Source: Anaerolineae bacterium
GTDB taxonomy: Bacteria > Chloroflexota > Anaerolineae > B4-G1 > DUEL01
Assembly (NCBI GenBank): GCA_025060135.1
Contig: JANXCY010000006.1
Coordinates: 32,607 to 96,606, forward strand
DNA: 64,000 nt
Direction of reading: 5' to 3'
In this document: in pieces, positions 62,429 to 64,000 of the stretch
Numbering within the stretch: the stretch's first letter is position 1
Layout: every line of letters starts with the position of its first letter
Program-made: the position numbers and the translations under genes
Notes under the pieces: model-generated
Databases searched by the model: none
Seen by the model: the letters and a program-made list of their open reading frames with translations, nothing else
Told to the model about the DNA's origin: nothing

Positions 62429-64000
62429 ATGGCTCAACAGCAAACGGTAGAGATTCCGATCAAGGGGATGGACTGTGCCGAGTGCGCCCTGCACGTTCAG
62501 CAGGCTATCGCCCGCCTGCCTGGCGTGGAATCGGTCCAGGTCCTGCTGGCGGCCGAAAAGGCCATCGTCCGGCTGGACCCGGAGCAGGTGGACCTATCCG
62601 CCATTCGCCGGGCCGTCGCCGCAGCGGGCGACTATTGGGTGCCCGAAACCGCGCCCGCCATCCGCCCGACCGGTGACCTGAGCCGCCGCCCGCTGATGCT
62701 GCTGGGGATTGTCTTCGGCATCGTGCTGGTTGCCGTCGTTGCAGGGGAATGGCTGGGCCTGTTCCGGGCCCTCAACGAGCGGGTGCCGTTGCCGATCGGC
62801 ATCGCTCTCGTGATTGCGGGCGGCTGGCCCGTGTTCCGCAACGTGGTCCGCGCGGCGCTCAAGGGGCAGATTCTCTCCCATACCCTGATGACGCTGGGGG
62901 TGATCGCGGCGCTGGCCGTGGGCGAGTGGGTGACCGCCGTGCTCCTGGTCGTCTTTATGCGCATCGGCGACTACGTGGAGAACGCGACCACGACCGGTGC
63001 CCGCCGGGCCATCCGGGAACTGATGGCCCTCACTCCGCAGACAGCCCGCGTGGAACGGGACGGCGCGGAGGTGGAGGTGCCTGTCGCGGAAGTCCGGGCC
63101 GGTGAGACGGTGATTGTGCGGCCCGGCGAGCGGATCCCGGTGGACGGCGAGGTCGTCGCCGGGCAGGCCACGGTGGACCAGTCGGCCATCACGGGGGAAT
63201 CCATGCCCGTGGAGGTCGCTGCGGGTTCCTGTGTCTTCGCCGCGACGATCGCCCAACTGGGAGGCCTGCGCGTCCGGGCGCTGCGGGTGGGCGCGGATAC
63301 GACCTTCGGGCGGGTCATCCGGATGGTAGAGGAAGCCGAAGCCCACCGCGCCGAGGTCCAGCGGTTCGCCGACCGGTTCAGTACCTACTATCTGCCCGTT
63401 GTCCTGGGGATCGCCGCACTGACGTGGCTCTTCGGCCGCAATCTGCTGGCCGTTGCTGCCGTGCTGGTCGTGGTGTGCTCCTGCTCCATCGCGTTGGCGA
63501 CGCCGGTGGCGATGCTGGCCGCCATTGGCGGGAGCGCCCGGCGCGGGCTGCTCATCAAAGGCGGCCGGTACATGGAGGCACTGGCGCGCGCCGATGTGGT
63601 GCTGGTAGATAAGACCGGCACGCTGACGCTGGGCCGTCCACAGATTACGGACATCCTTTCGCTGGACGGGAGGCCTGTCTCCGAGATTCTGGTTCTGGCC
63701 GCCTCGGCGGAGCGGTACTCCGAGCATCCGCTGGCCGAGGCGTTGCGCGCGGCGGCGCGGGCCCGGGGGCTTCCGCTCCTGGAGCCGGAAGAGTTCACCG
63801 CGGTGCCCGGTTTGGGCGTTCGGGCCCGGGTGAACGGCGAAGTCATCGCCGTCGGCAACCGCCGGTTTCTGCCAGAGGCGGAGGCATTGCCCCAGACGCA
63901 GCAACTGGAGAGAGAGGGCAAGACGCCGCTGTTTGTCTCCTGCAACGGCAGGGTCATCGGTATCCTCGCCGCCGCCGACACGCTCCGGCCGGAAGTCCCT
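62429..64000 (+). CDS. Heavy-metal P1B-type ATPase, truncated at the window end
   Basis: 524 codons with no stop before the window edge; about 600-750 aa are usual. One N-terminal HMA domain has GMDCAEC (Cys16, Cys19). Membrane helices follow from about 95, the actuator TGES is near residue 253 and the phosphorylation site DKTGT starts at Asp394. The metal-site helix reads CSCSIALATP at Cys350-Ser351-Cys352, where the family normally has CPC; this alters the metal coordination and the helix kink. Substrate may be Cu, Zn/Cd or another ion. ATG 62429 has only a weak ribosome site. Confidence 0.88.
   Translation, partial: MAQQQTVEIPIKGMDCAECALHVQQAIARLPGVESVQVLLAAEKAIVRLDPEQVDLSAIRRAVAAAGDYWVPETAPAIRPTGDLSRRPLMLLGIVFGIVLVAVVAGEWLGLFRALNERVPLPIGIALVIAGGWPVFRNVVRAALKGQILSHTLMTLGVIAALAVGEWVTAVLLVVFMRIGDYVENATTTGARRAIRELMALTPQTARVERDGAEVEVPVAEVRAGETVIVRPGERIPVDGEVVAGQATVDQSAITGESMPVEVAAGSCVFAATIAQLGGLRVRALRVGADTTFGRVIRMVEEAEAHRAEVQRFADRFSTYYLPVVLGIAALTWLFGRNLLAVAAVLVVVCSCSIALATPVAMLAAIGGSARRGLLIKGGRYMEALARADVVLVDKTGTLTLGRPQITDILSLDGRPVSEILVLAASAERYSEHPLAEALRAAARARGLPLLEPEEFTAVPGLGVRARVNGEVIAVGNRRFLPEAEALPQTQQLEREGKTPLFVSCNGRVIGILAAADTLRPEVP

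Overview
The window is a GC-rich bacterial chromosome segment with about 49 protein genes, one probable frameshifted gene and one tRNA gene. Several traits point to Chloroflexota, probably an Anaerolineae-like anaerobic or microaerophilic and possibly thermophilic lineage. These are surface proteins with long Thr-Pro linkers, a bifunctional archaeal-type FBP aldolase/phosphatase, a translin homologue, an NDP-forming acyl-CoA synthetase, a one-iron superoxide reductase, a THEP1 NTPase and a FemX-like enzyme. This placement is an inference from gene content; no 16S gene or ribosomal protein cluster is present. Two long G/C homopolymer blocks (27004-27114 and 54411-54583) look like assembly or sequencing artefacts, so this is probably a draft or metagenome-derived contig.

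Layout. 1-3008: a HAD phosphatase gene diverges from a membrane receptor-like protein with a degenerate PP2C domain. 3223-12357: one rightward block begins at a clear promoter plus palindrome. It carries acyl-CoA dehydrogenase, EtfB, EtfA, a PSP1/RicT-like protein, a PIG-L deacetylase, an M20 amidohydrolase, galactokinase and a GT-C glycosyltransferase. 12358-18407: a repeat-rich spacer, a broken gene, a molybdopterin hydroxylase and a TPR lytic transglycosylase, all leftward. 18456-26983: THEP1 NTPase, Wzz-like and CpsD-like proteins, an orphan IorB, a lipid kinase, an SDR, an unrecognised 496-aa protein and a triple PA14 surface protein. 27275-32827: a divergent Amt-family protein, a Mut7-C protein, FemX-like, GalE and threonine aldolase. 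32993-39757: tRNA-Phe, then PBP1A, GatA, PhoU, a 43-aa membrane peptide and a YeiH-type exporter. 39902-47426 (leftward): translin, pyruvate kinase, FBP aldolase/phosphatase, a small membrane protein coupled to a CreD-like protein, long-chain acyl-CoA ligase and a LysM lipoprotein. 47610-64000: a giant amidase, superoxide reductase, S1 protein, IF-1, GyrA, acyl-CoA synthetase, a DUF3048 lipoprotein, Rrf2-CysK and a truncated metal P-type ATPase.

Themes. Fatty-acid or acyl-CoA oxidation is spread over the acyl-CoA dehydrogenase/ETF block, the acyl-CoA ligase and the NDP-forming synthetase. Cell-envelope building and remodelling is prominent (PBP1A, FemX-like, lytic transglycosylase, amidase, LysM, GalE/GalK, GT-C, Wzz/CpsD). 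Pyruvate kinase lies near FBP aldolase/phosphatase, so glycolytic and gluconeogenic control genes are neighbours.

The most interesting signals are a set of proteins that keep a family fold but lose its signature residues: the PP2C domain without aspartates, an Amt without its twin histidines, a CpsD without P-loop glycines and a P1B ATPase with CSC instead of CPC. Others are a 43-aa peptide that looks like a detached first helix of the exporter, palindromic repeats spliced in frame into an amidase gene, a tRNA-Phe whose T-loop lacks U55, and an almost leaderless Rrf2 gene with a perfect palindrome over its promoter. No CRISPR array, prophage or intact insertion sequence was seen.
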